NCBI GenBank assembly: GCA_947449125.1
Contig: CANFQR010000092.1
Location: 1 to 6,246, forward strand
DNA length: 6,246 nt
Source: Bacteroidota bacterium
GTDB taxonomy: Bacteria > Bacteroidota > Bacteroidia > B-17B0 > Aurantibacillaceae
Direction of reading: 5' to 3'
The notes under the pieces: generated by a model
Seen by the model: only the letters and a program-made list of their open reading frames with translations
What the model was told of the DNA's origin: nothing
Databases searched by the model: none
Shown here: in pieces, positions 1 to 5,955 of the stretch
How the letters are laid out: every line of letters begins with the position of its first letter
Position numbering within the stretch: position 1 is the stretch's first letter
Program-made: the position numbers and the translations under genes

Positions 1-1
1 A

Positions 2-325
2 TATAAAAAGTATTTTTTATATGGAGCAGCAGCTTCGAGCATTAATCAAGATAGCATACGTGTGTTTAATATTGTGGGCAGAGCATATGGTTTTTTAACC
101 GATTGCGCTCATATTATTGATTTTAAAAATAAAATAGAATTTATGCTTACCGTTAATATTTATGTGAACGAAAAAAATGTTATTGGAAATGGCAATTATC
201 AATATGAAAAAACAGGATTACCTTTTTTAAAAGATTTAAGCTGGTGTTTTTATAATTTTGAATATTCTAGAAAGAAACTATTTTTACCTGATTTGTCAGA
301 ATTTCAACTATTCAATAAAAATTAA
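2..325 (+). CDS. C-terminal part of a probable beta-lactamase-related serine hydrolase (5' end outside window)
   Basis: The reading frame is open from base 2 to a TAA at 323-325, giving 107 residues with no start inside the window. A GTG at 62 lies in frame, but the frame and protein-like sequence continue upstream of it, so it is probably not the true start. The pattern VGRAYGFLTDCAHIID, then a hydrophobic strand EFMLTVNIYVN, then a hydrophobic C-terminal helix with KTGLPFLKDL, resembles the end of the class A beta-lactamase/transpeptidase fold. There a KTG-type strand is followed by a buried strand and a final helix. Bacteroidota carry many such serine hydrolases of unknown substrate, usually exported. 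The catalytic Ser-x-x-Lys would lie outside the window, so activity cannot be judged. The stop overlaps that of the convergent lipoprotein gene. The family call rests on remembered pattern similarity and could be wrong. Confidence 0.6.
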   Translation, partial: YKKYFLYGAAASSINQDSIRVFNIVGRAYGFLTDCAHIIDFKNKIEFMLTVNIYVNEKNVIGNGNYQYEKTGLPFLKDLSWCFYNFEYSRKKLFLPDLSEFQLFNKN

Positions 326-666
326 TTGTTATTTGCTCCTGCGTCAATCCAGCAAACAATTGTGTTTTTTTGTTCGGTAGTTAAACTTGAGCCTTTAGGC
401 ATGCTTCCGCTAATTATTGATGATCGAACAGAAGATGCTGAATTTTTTATTTGCAAATAATTTGTTAAAGGTCCACAACCTTTAGTGCTGCCAGATGAAT
501 GACATCCTGATGAGGCACAGCTTGAAATAATTAACGGACTAACCGAGGCGGAAAATGTTGGTGTTGCGCCCGCACAATCAGGTGTGTAACTTTGCTGAGA
601 ATTTTTCTTTTTATTGCATGAAATCAAAATCAAACTAAATAATAATATGGACAATACTTTGTTCAT
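322..666 (-). CDS. Small lipoprotein with cytochrome c-like CX4CH motif
   Basis: This 114-residue protein starts at the ATG at 666. Residues 1-16 form a lipoprotein signal peptide (Lys at position 3, then a hydrophobic core) ending in the lipobox L14-I-S-C17, so Cys17 should be lipidated after cleavage. The residues after it (NKKKNSQ) are basic and lack the acidic surface-export signal of some Bacteroidota lipoproteins, which suggests a periplasm-facing anchor. The mature part holds C50-A-S-S-G-C55-H56, a CX4CH variant of the haem c motif. Downstream lies M89 in SGSMPKG and the ending VCWIDAGANNN. That order (Cys-His, MPxG, W-I-D-x-G-A) is typical of small cytochrome c-like domains, with Met89 the probable distal ligand. 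Extra cysteines at 31, 64 and 105 may form disulfides. Covalent haem attachment is inferred, not shown. The partner is unknown. The gene lies 58 bp after the CBS gene and may be co-transcribed with it. Confidence 0.8.
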   Translation of the reverse strand: MNKVLSILLFSLILISCNKKKNSQQSYTPDCAGATPTFSASVSPLIISSCASSGCHSSGSTKGCGPLTNYLQIKNSASSVRSSIISGSMPKGSSLTTEQKNTIVCWIDAGANNN

Positions 667-724
667 GCTAGCTCAGTTAAAAAATAATTGTTACTTCTTT
701 TTTAGTTAAACCAATACGATAAAA

Positions 725-2095
725 TTAGGCCATTTTAGAAACAGCCTCAATAATATCGTGTTTTGTAATTATGTGCGTATTACCGCCCATATCTTTTAAT
801 ATAACAGCGTTATTATCTTTAGTTATTAATTTACTTACTTCTTCAATTGGCGCATGCTCTCCTACAATTGGAAATGGGGCTTGCATGTGATTTTTTACTG
901 AATGTTTTTTAATATCGTTGTTCTCTATTAATTTATTAAATAAATAACTATCATTTAAAGAGCCCACAAAATTCCCGTTTTCGGTAACAGGAATTTGAGA
1001 TATGTTGTATTTATTTAAAACGCTGAGTACTTCAGAAATGGAAGCATTTATATCAATTGTAAGTAATTTTTGATTTTTATGATTTGCAACTAAGTCCATT
1101 GCTTTTGGTTTGGTAATTTCCAAAAAGTTACGGTCGCGCATCCACTCATCATTAAACATTTTTCCTAAATAGCGTGTACCATGATCATGAAAGATAACAA
1201 CAACAACATCGCCCTTTTTAAATAAATGTTTCATTTGCATTAAACCAGCCATTGCAGATCCCGCGCTATTTCCAGCAAAAATGGCTTCTTCCTTTGGTAT
1301 ACGACGAGTCATAATTGCAGCATCTTTATCGGTTACTTTTTCAAAATGATCAATAATGCTAAAGTCAACATTTGCTGGTAAAAAATCTTCGCCAATACCT
1401 TCTGTGATGTAAGGATATATTTCGTTTTTATCAAAAATTCCGGTTTCTTTATACTTCTTAAAAACCGAACCATAGGTGTCAATTCCTAAAATTTTAATAT
1501 TCGGATTTTTTTCTTTTAAATACCTTCCTGTTCCACAAATGGTTCCGCCGGTACCAACTCCAACAACTAAATGTGTAATTCTTCCATCTGTTTGGTCCCA
1601 TATTTCAGGACCTGTTTGTTCGTAATGAGCCTGAGAATTACTTAAATTATCGTATTGATTTGGTTTCCATGCATTGGGAATTTCATTTACAAGTCGTGAA
1701 GAAACCGAATAATACGATCGCGGATCTTCTGGGTCAACATCTGTAGGGCAAACAATCACTTCAGCTCCAAAAGCACGCAGCGCATCTACTTTTTCTTTAC
1801 TTTGTTTATCGGTGGTTGTAAAAATGCATTTGTAACCTTTTATAACAGCGCCAATAGCGAGGCCCATACCGGTATTTCCACTAGTGCCCTCAATAATTGT
1901 TCCGCCGGGTTTTAAACGACCATCTTTCTCTGCGTCTTCAATCATTTTAATAGCCATGCGGTCTTTTATTGAGTTTCCGGGATTAAAAGTTTCTACCTTG
2001 GCATAAACATCACAAGGTAAATCTTTAGTTATTTTATTTATTTTAACTAATGGCGTATTGCCAATGGTTTCTAGGATAGTGTTGCAAATTTTCAT
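725..2095 (-). CDS. Cystathionine beta-synthase-type PLP enzyme with C-terminal CBS domain pair
   Basis: This 456-residue cytoplasmic fold-type II PLP enzyme probably condenses serine (or an activated serine) with homocysteine to cystathionine, the first step of reverse transsulfuration. The catalytic domain spans about residues 1-325. The PLP lysine is K44 in NPGNSIKDRMA, the substrate loop is TSGNTG (71-76), and the phosphate-binding loop is GTGGT (181-185). S277 in AGNSAGS is the likely pyridine-nitrogen contact. The stretches QYDNLSNSQAHYEQT and TEGIGEDFLP match eukaryotic-type CBS better than plain CysK/CysM. Residues about 328-395 and 402-454 look like two CBS (Bateman) domains, usual sites for adenosyl-ligand regulation. 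There is no N-terminal haem-binding extension of the animal type. Length fits bacterial CBS with Bateman domains. O-acetylserine sulfhydrylase activity is the main alternative. The ATG at 2095 follows an A-rich leader without a Shine-Dalgarno sequence. Confidence 0.9.
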   Translation of the reverse strand: MKICNTILETIGNTPLVKINKITKDLPCDVYAKVETFNPGNSIKDRMAIKMIEDAEKDGRLKPGGTIIEGTSGNTGMGLAIGAVIKGYKCIFTTTDKQSKEKVDALRAFGAEVIVCPTDVDPEDPRSYYSVSSRLVNEIPNAWKPNQYDNLSNSQAHYEQTGPEIWDQTDGRITHLVVGVGTGGTICGTGRYLKEKNPNIKILGIDTYGSVFKKYKETGIFDKNEIYPYITEGIGEDFLPANVDFSIIDHFEKVTDKDAAIMTRRIPKEEAIFAGNSAGSAMAGLMQMKHLFKKGDVVVVIFHDHGTRYLGKMFNDEWMRDRNFLEITKPKAMDLVANHKNQKLLTIDINASISEVLSVLNKYNISQIPVTENGNFVGSLNDSYLFNKLIENNDIKKHSVKNHMQAPFPIVGEHAPIEEVSKLITKDNNAVILKDMGGNTHIITKHDIIEAVSKMA

Positions 2096-2123
2096 TTTTT
2101 ATTTTTTTAGTTATAGTTTTTAC

Positions 2124-2149
2124 TTTTAAGATTAGTTTTAATCTTAAAA
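2124..2149. terminator. Perfect 11-bp inverted repeat between asparaginase and CBS genes
   Basis: TTTTAAGATTA (2124-2134) and TAATCTTAAAA (2139-2149) are perfect reverse complements separated by the 4-base loop GTTT. The element lies 13 bases after the asparaginase stop and 29 bases before the CBS start. Position suggests an asparaginase transcript terminator or 3'-end stabiliser. However, the stem has only two G-C pairs, and the minus-strand sequence after it is GTAAAAAC, not a U tract. An operator upstream of the CBS gene is the alternative. The symmetry is certain and the function is not. Confidence 0.5.
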
Positions 2150-2161
2150 ATGGCCAAAGAT

Positions 2162-3193
2162 TTAAAGCGTTAATTCGCCCCTTAAATTACTAATAAGTTG
2201 TTTTTTTAGTTGCGAATCATTTAATTTTTGTCCTAATAAAAACATCAATTTTGTTACGGCACTTTCGTAAGTCATATCCGAACCACTTAATACGCCAATT
2301 TTTTTTAAGTGAGAGCTGGTTTCATACATACCTTGAATAACTTTTCCTTCTGAGCATTGGGTGATGTTTAAAATAATAATCCCTTTATTAATTGCTTTTT
2401 TTAGTTCATCGGTAAACCATTTTTCTGTAGTGGCATTTCCTGCACCAAATGTTTCTAATATTATTGCTTTAATTCCTTTTAAATTCAGTATAGCAGAAGT
2501 TATTTTTTTACTAATGCCCGGAAAAAGTTTTAATACAACAATATCGTTATTTAATTGGGTATGAACTTTTAATTTTTTTGAGTTAGTTTTTATTAATGCG
2601 TTATTATTATAATTAATGTCAACACCTGCTTCTGCCAGGGCAGGATAGTTAGGTGATTTAAAGGCGTCAAAATGAGAACTGTTATATTTAAATGTACGGT
2701 TGCCTCTGTAAAGTTTATATTCAAAATAAATACACACTTCGGTTATTATAGGTTTATTTTTTACTTTAGTTGCCGCAATTTCTATGGCTGTAATTAAATT
2801 TTCTTTACCATCTGTACGGATAATACCAATAGGTAATTGCGAACCTGTTAAAATTACTGGCTTATTTAAGTTTTCTAACATAAAACTTAAAGCGCTTGCC
2901 GTAAAGCTCATTGTATCTGATCCGTGAAGTATCACGAAACCGTCGTGTTTATCGTAATTTGCTTTTATGATTTCAGCCAACTCCACCCAAACTTCCGGTT
3001 GCATGTTTGAAGAGTCAATTGGTTTTTTAAATGCGATGGAAGAGAGGTTGATTGCAAATTTATTTAGCTCTGGAATTTGTTTTGTTAATGAATTAAAATC
3101 AAACGGTTTTAATTCGCCTGAAACTAAATCTTGCATCATACCAATTGTTCCACCGGTATAAATTAAAAGAACAGATGATTTTTTTTGTTTCAT
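2162..3193 (-). CDS. ansA: Type I (cytoplasmic) L-asparaginase
   Basis: This 343-residue protein lacks a signal peptide and fits the AnsA-type asparaginases that hydrolyse L-asparagine to aspartate and ammonia in the cytoplasm. The first catalytic motif, YTGGTIG, carries the nucleophilic threonine at T13. The second, LHGSDTMSFTASALSFMLEN (about 89-108), carries S92-D93, where the E. coli enzyme has Thr-Asp. K169 in RGNRTFK aligns with the catalytic lysine. C280 in NITQCSEGK aligns with the cysteine of the E. coli AnsA allosteric site. The residue before the lysine is F168, where E. coli has a threonine linked to allostery (from memory), so asparagine control may differ. The start must be the ATG at 3193, because the next Met lies beyond TGGT. 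That ATG sits only two bases after the T tract of an upstream terminator, so expression probably needs readthrough or a hidden promoter. Confidence 0.95.
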   Translation of the reverse strand: MKQKKSSVLLIYTGGTIGMMQDLVSGELKPFDFNSLTKQIPELNKFAINLSSIAFKKPIDSSNMQPEVWVELAEIIKANYDKHDGFVILHGSDTMSFTASALSFMLENLNKPVILTGSQLPIGIIRTDGKENLITAIEIAATKVKNKPIITEVCIYFEYKLYRGNRTFKYNSSHFDAFKSPNYPALAEAGVDINYNNNALIKTNSKKLKVHTQLNNDIVVLKLFPGISKKITSAILNLKGIKAIILETFGAGNATTEKWFTDELKKAINKGIIILNITQCSEGKVIQGMYETSSHLKKIGVLSGSDMTYESAVTKLMFLLGQKLNDSQLKKQLISNLRGELTL

Positions 3194-3195
3194 AT

Positions 3196-3223
3196 AAAAA
3201 ACCCTCTCGTTTTAAGGAGAGGG
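3196..3223 (-). terminator. Intrinsic terminator downstream of the DUF3127 gene
   Basis: On the minus strand CCCTCTC (3223-3217) is followed by an 8-base loop and GAGAGGG (3208-3202), then six T residues (3201-3196). This is a 7-bp G/C-rich perfect stem plus U tract, the strongest terminator in the window. It lies 22 bases after the DUF3127 stop codon. The T tract ends two bases before the asparaginase ATG, so termination here would leave that gene without a leader. It could also act as an attenuator or fold over the asparaginase initiation region on readthrough transcripts. Confidence 0.85.
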
Positions 3224-3245
3224 ATTTTGTTTGGATTACTAGTTA

Positions 3246-3635
3246 TTAAAAAGGTAAATCATCATTATCGCCAATGTTGCCTGAAAATACAGGAGGTGCT
3301 TCAGGAGCATTGTAATTGTTATTTGATGATTGATTTTGAGATGAAGATGAATTTGAGCCATTCATCTTTTCAATACGCCATGCTTCTAAAGTGTTGAAAT
3401 ATTTAACGCCTTGAGGTCCATTCCATTCGCGGCCGCGCAAGTTAAACTGAACTTTAATTTCTTCGCCGTCGTTATACTGGTCTAATATGTTACATTTGTC
3501 TTGAGTCACCTGAAAGCTAAGGTGTTGTGGGTAAGGTGTATTGGCTTCAGTGGTTAAAATAAACTCACGTTTTTGAAAACGATCACTCACGCGTTGAGTA
3601 TCGAATTTTGTTTTTAGGGTTCCTACTATTTCCAT
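3246..3635 (-). CDS. DUF3127 family OB-fold protein with SSB-like acidic C-terminal tail
   Basis: This 129-residue cytoplasmic protein matches the DUF3127 family of Bacteroidota. Residues about 1-90 form a compact beta-rich domain (MEIVGTLKTK, KREFILTTE, HLSFQVTQDKCNILDQY, EEIKVQFNLRGREWNG, YFNTLEAWRIEKM), consistent with an OB fold like single-stranded DNA-binding protein. Residues about 93-112 are a low-complexity Ser/Asn/Gln linker. The last residues, GDNDDLPF, reproduce the acidic tip ending in D-x-P-F that SSB uses to recruit replication and repair enzymes. DNA binding and partner recruitment are inferred from this architecture. The role of the family is not established to my knowledge. 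It lies 37 bp after the flavin reductase stop, so the two are probably co-transcribed, and a strong terminator follows. The ATG at 3635 has an A-rich leader with no Shine-Dalgarno sequence. Confidence 0.85.
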   Translation of the reverse strand: MEIVGTLKTKFDTQRVSDRFQKREFILTTEANTPYPQHLSFQVTQDKCNILDQYNDGEEIKVQFNLRGREWNGPQGVKYFNTLEAWRIEKMNGSNSSSSQNQSSNNNYNAPEAPPVFSGNIGDNDDLPF

Positions 3636-3672
3636 GATATATTTGTTTTTATTTTTTACTTTTTTAATTTCA

Positions 3673-4524
3673 TCAGAGTAATGTCATCCAGGCTTCTTTA
3701 ACTTTACCTGCCTCCAGTAAACTTTTGGCGTAAAGATGTTGTTCTTTTTCTGATGAAAAGGTTGTTATTGTTTTTTTATAGTTTTCAGTTTCTTGTGCTT
3801 GAGGAATACTCTCAATGCTTCCCAGAAGACCAAGATTATTGGCACTTAAGATATTGCTCTTTTTAATGTTATCAGGAATTTGATCATAACCAACACCAAT
3901 AGAGGTGATAGGTTTTTCAACTTCAAATAATGCTTCTCCGGAGGCTCTGCAATAATAATTATCTCCCATTCGCGCAACCAAATCTATTTTGTTAGTGTCA
4001 ATTTGATTGGCATCATTTAAAACCGAATCGGAAATATGAATTTTAATTATTTCGCAAATTACTAAATTTCCTGCACCACCTGTTTTGCCTAATTCTTTTA
4101 CTTCAATTACTTTACATTCCATTTGAACAGGGCTTTCTAACACCCTAAATGGTTTAATTAATTCTGATGCGAGAGGGGTAAACCCCGCTTTTTCAAATTC
4201 ATTAATTCCTTTTGGGAATGGACTACTGGCCAAGCTCATTTGTTGAACCATGTCGTAATTGACCATGTTTATTACACATTCAGGAACCTCTAATATATTT
4301 AAGAGTGTATCTTTTGGGGCTCCGGTTCTGCCGCTATATGCAGGAGAAAAAACAGCAATTGGCGGGTTCGAAGAGAAAATATTAAAAAAACTAAATGGAG
4401 CTAAGTTGGGTTCTCCGTTTTTACTTATTGTACTCGCAAAACAAATCGGCCTCGGGGCAATTGCATTTTGCAGGTATTTCTGTAAAACCGGTATTGATAA
4501 TTCTTTTGGATCTATTGACAACAT
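3673..4524 (-). CDS. Flavin reductase-family protein (FMN-binding split barrel)
   Basis: This 283-residue soluble protein has the flavin reductase-like FMN-binding split barrel over about residues 15-165. Family signatures are APRPICFASTIS (23-34), NLAPFSFFNIFSSNPPIAVF (40-59), the KDTLLNI flavin-contact region (71-77), NEFEKAGFT (108-116) and SPVQMECKV (131-139). Relatives bind FMN and reduce flavins, or use flavin to reduce other substrates with NAD(P)H. The substrate here cannot be read from sequence. A further segment from about residue 200 (ITSIGVGYDQIPDNI and the helical end EQHLYAKSLLEAGKVKEAW) lies beyond the barrel. I believe it is shared by Bacteroidota homologues, not a recent fusion. 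The ATG at 4524 fits the usual family N-terminus (M-x-x-I-D-P-K-E-L). A TAAATTTG box lies 7 bases upstream of it, implying a very short leader. Confidence 0.88.
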   Translation of the reverse strand: MLSIDPKELSIPVLQKYLQNAIAPRPICFASTISKNGEPNLAPFSFFNIFSSNPPIAVFSPAYSGRTGAPKDTLLNILEVPECVINMVNYDMVQQMSLASSPFPKGINEFEKAGFTPLASELIKPFRVLESPVQMECKVIEVKELGKTGGAGNLVICEIIKIHISDSVLNDANQIDTNKIDLVARMGDNYYCRASGEALFEVEKPITSIGVGYDQIPDNIKKSNILSANNLGLLGSIESIPQAQETENYKKTITTFSSEKEQHLYAKSLLEAGKVKEAWMTLL

Positions 4525-4697
4525 AGCTAACCAAATTTACAAAAAAGACCAATAATTTAAGTTAATTGTTGATAATTGACTAATATATGTGGTCTAGTTT
4601 AATTTTTATTTAAAATCCGAAAATAAATTTCTAATTAGGTTATTTAAAAAGAGATAAAAAAATTTTAGTATACAAGAAATTAAATTATTATTTAATG
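4525..4697. other. Intergenic region between O-methyltransferase and flavin reductase genes
   Basis: This 173-base gap is very A/T-rich and carries no credible small ORF or RNA gene. Next to the flavin reductase start it holds the TAAATTTG box. Near 4561-4580 a TAATTG hexamer occurs twice (4563-4568 and 4574-4579), without clear meaning. A 7-bp A/T-only inverted repeat, ATTAAAT/ATTTAAT (4679-4685 and 4690-4696), directly follows the O-methyltransferase stop. It is too weak to call a terminator with confidence. Confidence 0.5.
4532..4539 (-). promoter_or_regulatory. Bacteroidota -7 box upstream of flavin reductase gene
   Basis: On the minus strand this reads TAAATTTG, a perfect match to the Bacteroidota housekeeping -7 consensus TAnnTTTG. 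It ends 7 bases before the ATG at 4524, so transcription would begin at or only a few bases before the start codon. I found no TTG or TTTG at the expected -33 distance, which lowers confidence. The box sits in the only sizeable minus-strand gap in this part of the window. Confidence 0.5.
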
Positions 4698-5333
4698 TTA
4701 TAGTTTGCGCAAGAGCATTAAACCATCCCTAATGGGTAATAATAAATTCTCAACTCTTGAGTCGGAATTAACTTTTAAATTAAACTCATGAATTAACCGA
4801 GTGTCTTTATCCATTTCATTTTCAGCTACTTTGCCACTCCATAAAACATTATCCGCAATAATTAACCCCCCTGTTTTTACTTTATCAATAATTAAATCGT
4901 AATAAAGGCTGTAATTTTTTTTATCTGCGTCTATAAATACAAGGTCTATGATTTGATTTAAGTTTGGAATTATTGAGTGAGCTTGCCCTGTAATTAATTC
5001 TATTTTTGATTTATAAATTGATTTATCGAAGAATTTTTTTGCAAATAAATTAGTTTCTTCGTTGGGGTCTATTGTGATTAGTCTACCATTTTCACTCAAA
5101 CCTTCGGCTAAGCAAAGTGCTGAATAGCCGGTGTAAGTTCCGATTTCAAGTATAAAATCGGGCTTAGTTAATTTGGATAAAAAACTCAATAAACGTCCCT
5201 GCAAATGACCGCTAAGCATTCTTGGTTGATTAGTTTTCAAAAAGGTCTCCCTATTTAATTCTGCCAAAAGTTTTGTTTCTTTTTCAGAAAAATTTTCGCA
5301 ATAGGTGTTAAGTTTTTCATTAATAAATTCCAT
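4698..5333 (-). CDS. Class I SAM-dependent O-methyltransferase (caffeoyl-CoA/catechol OMT-like family)
   Basis: This 211-residue cytoplasmic methyltransferase is full length for the Methyltransf_3 family. The SAM-binding motif I is LEIGTYTGYSALCLAEGL (62-79), with an acidic strand end, ITIDPNEE (87-94), contacting the cofactor ribose. D135 in FIDADKKNY and D161-N162 in ADNVLWSGKV have the spacing of the three metal ligands (Asp, Asp, Asn) of caffeoyl-CoA O-methyltransferases. A divalent-metal-dependent transfer to a catechol-like hydroxyl is therefore likely. Bacterial members are often promiscuous and the physiological acceptor is unknown. The N-terminal part (NQPRMLSGHLQGRLLSFLSK) fits the family helix carrying the M-x-x-x-x-x-G pattern. 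The ATG at 5333 lies 21 bp after the stop of the upstream unknown gene, so the two are probably one transcript. Confidence 0.9.
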   Translation of the reverse strand: MEFINEKLNTYCENFSEKETKLLAELNRETFLKTNQPRMLSGHLQGRLLSFLSKLTKPDFILEIGTYTGYSALCLAEGLSENGRLITIDPNEETNLFAKKFFDKSIYKSKIELITGQAHSIIPNLNQIIDLVFIDADKKNYSLYYDLIIDKVKTGGLIIADNVLWSGKVAENEMDKDTRLIHEFNLKVNSDSRVENLLLPIRDGLMLLRKL

Positions 5334-5354
5334 TTAATTGCTAGTTAAAATAAA

Positions 5355-5924
5355 TCAGGTTAAACGTTTGTTCATTATTTTACTTACGTTTCCAAATACT
5401 TGTCCCGGTGAAAATTTTCGCCAATTAAAGTCATCCAGCTCTCCGCCATAAATAAAATAATAATCAATATGCACTTTTTTAAATTCGGCCAAAACATGTT
5501 CTCTAAAGTTTAATAGCGCAATCCAACCCTCGGTTTCATTGTCTTCAAACCATTCTTCGTAATAACTATCATCGCTGTGATGAAAGTTAAGAACATTTTC
5601 ACCTATTAAAATATATTTATTAATACCGGCATAGTTTAGTTCATCAATAAAATCGCGCTTTAAAAGCATTATATCATTATTAATGGCATCATTCCATTCG
5701 CCTATTAACTCAATAATGGCATATTTTTCGTTGTAGTCAACAAATAAAATTTTAATGTATAATGTGTTGCTTCCAATATCATCCCATTGTGGATGAATAT
5801 AAAAATTGTAAATAGTGTTAGAATACTCAAACTCGCTGTAATCTCTATTATAAAATGGAGATTGAGGGTCTTCCGAGGAAATATATAAGTGCCTCCAGTT
5901 AAAATATGGTTCAATAGTATGCAA
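5355..5924 (-). CDS. Conserved-looking acidic protein of unknown function (TTG start)
   Basis: This is a 189-residue soluble protein without signal peptide or membrane segment. I do not recognise a named domain, though its style matches hypothetical proteins conserved in Bacteroidota. It is rich in aromatic and acidic residues: FNWRHLYISSEDPQSPF (8-24), YIHPQWDDIGSNTLYIKI (42-59), YYEEWFED (121-128) and GGELDDFNWRKF (160-171). The middle alternates strand, helix, strand (YAIIELIGEW, MLLKRDFIDELNYAG, INKYILIGENVLNFH), loosely recalling STAS or Rossmann-like alpha/beta folds; that is only an impression. No ATG is available in frame: TTG at 5924 is the first plausible start and an in-frame TAA lies at 5934-5936. 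Residues from FNWRHLY on already look domain-like, so a later start is unlikely. A TAACTTTG box ends four bases before the TTG. The O-methyltransferase follows after 21 bp. Confidence 0.8.
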   Translation of the reverse strand: MHTIEPYFNWRHLYISSEDPQSPFYNRDYSEFEYSNTIYNFYIHPQWDDIGSNTLYIKILFVDYNEKYAIIELIGEWNDAINNDIMLLKRDFIDELNYAGINKYILIGENVLNFHHSDDSYYEEWFEDNETEGWIALLNFREHVLAEFKKVHIDYYFIYGGELDDFNWRKFSPGQVFGNVSKIMNKRLT

Positions 5925-5928
5925 AATG

Positions 5929-5936
5929 CAAAGTTA
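5929..5936 (-). promoter_or_regulatory. Bacteroidota -7 box upstream of the unknown-function gene
   Basis: On the minus strand this reads TAACTTTG, a perfect TAnnTTTG match, and it ends four bases before the TTG start codon at 5924. A TTG at the expected -33 distance was not seen. If used, the mRNA would begin at or inside the first codons, supporting leaderless translation. It would drive the unknown gene and the downstream O-methyltransferase. Confidence 0.5.
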
Positions 5937-5955
5937 CTATAAATCAATTAATTTA

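Noticed and set aside
667..672. GCTAGC palindrome directly before the lipoprotein start, with TAGC-like bases near two other starts
   Set aside because: It is short and variably placed in the three genes; it does not form a consistent ribosome-binding or operator site.
2361..3161. Small plus-strand ORFs opposite the asparaginase gene
   Set aside because: They are antisense shadows of a clear enzyme gene, without recognisable domains or initiation signals.
725..3193. CBS and asparaginase genes as a dedicated amino-acid operon
   Set aside because: A hairpin separates them and a terminator precedes ansA; adjacency alone does not support joint function.
3638..3645. TATATTTG, a plus-strand match to TAnnTTTG
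   Set aside because: No plus-strand gene lies downstream; in A/T-rich DNA such an 8-mer is expected by chance.
4259..4555. Plus-strand 98-residue ORF opposite the flavin reductase gene
   Set aside because: It is antisense to a clear family member and has no recognisable domain.
4679..4696. A/T-only 7-bp inverted repeat after the O-methyltransferase stop
   Set aside because: It has no G-C pairs and no U tract on the minus strand, so it is too weak to call a terminator.
5705..5947. Minus-strand ORF of 80 residues with an ATG start overlapping the unknown gene
   Set aside because: It lies in another frame over the well-composed 189-residue protein; its hydrophobic sequence looks like an out-of-frame shadow. 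It would matter only if a frameshift joined its first residues to the main ORF.
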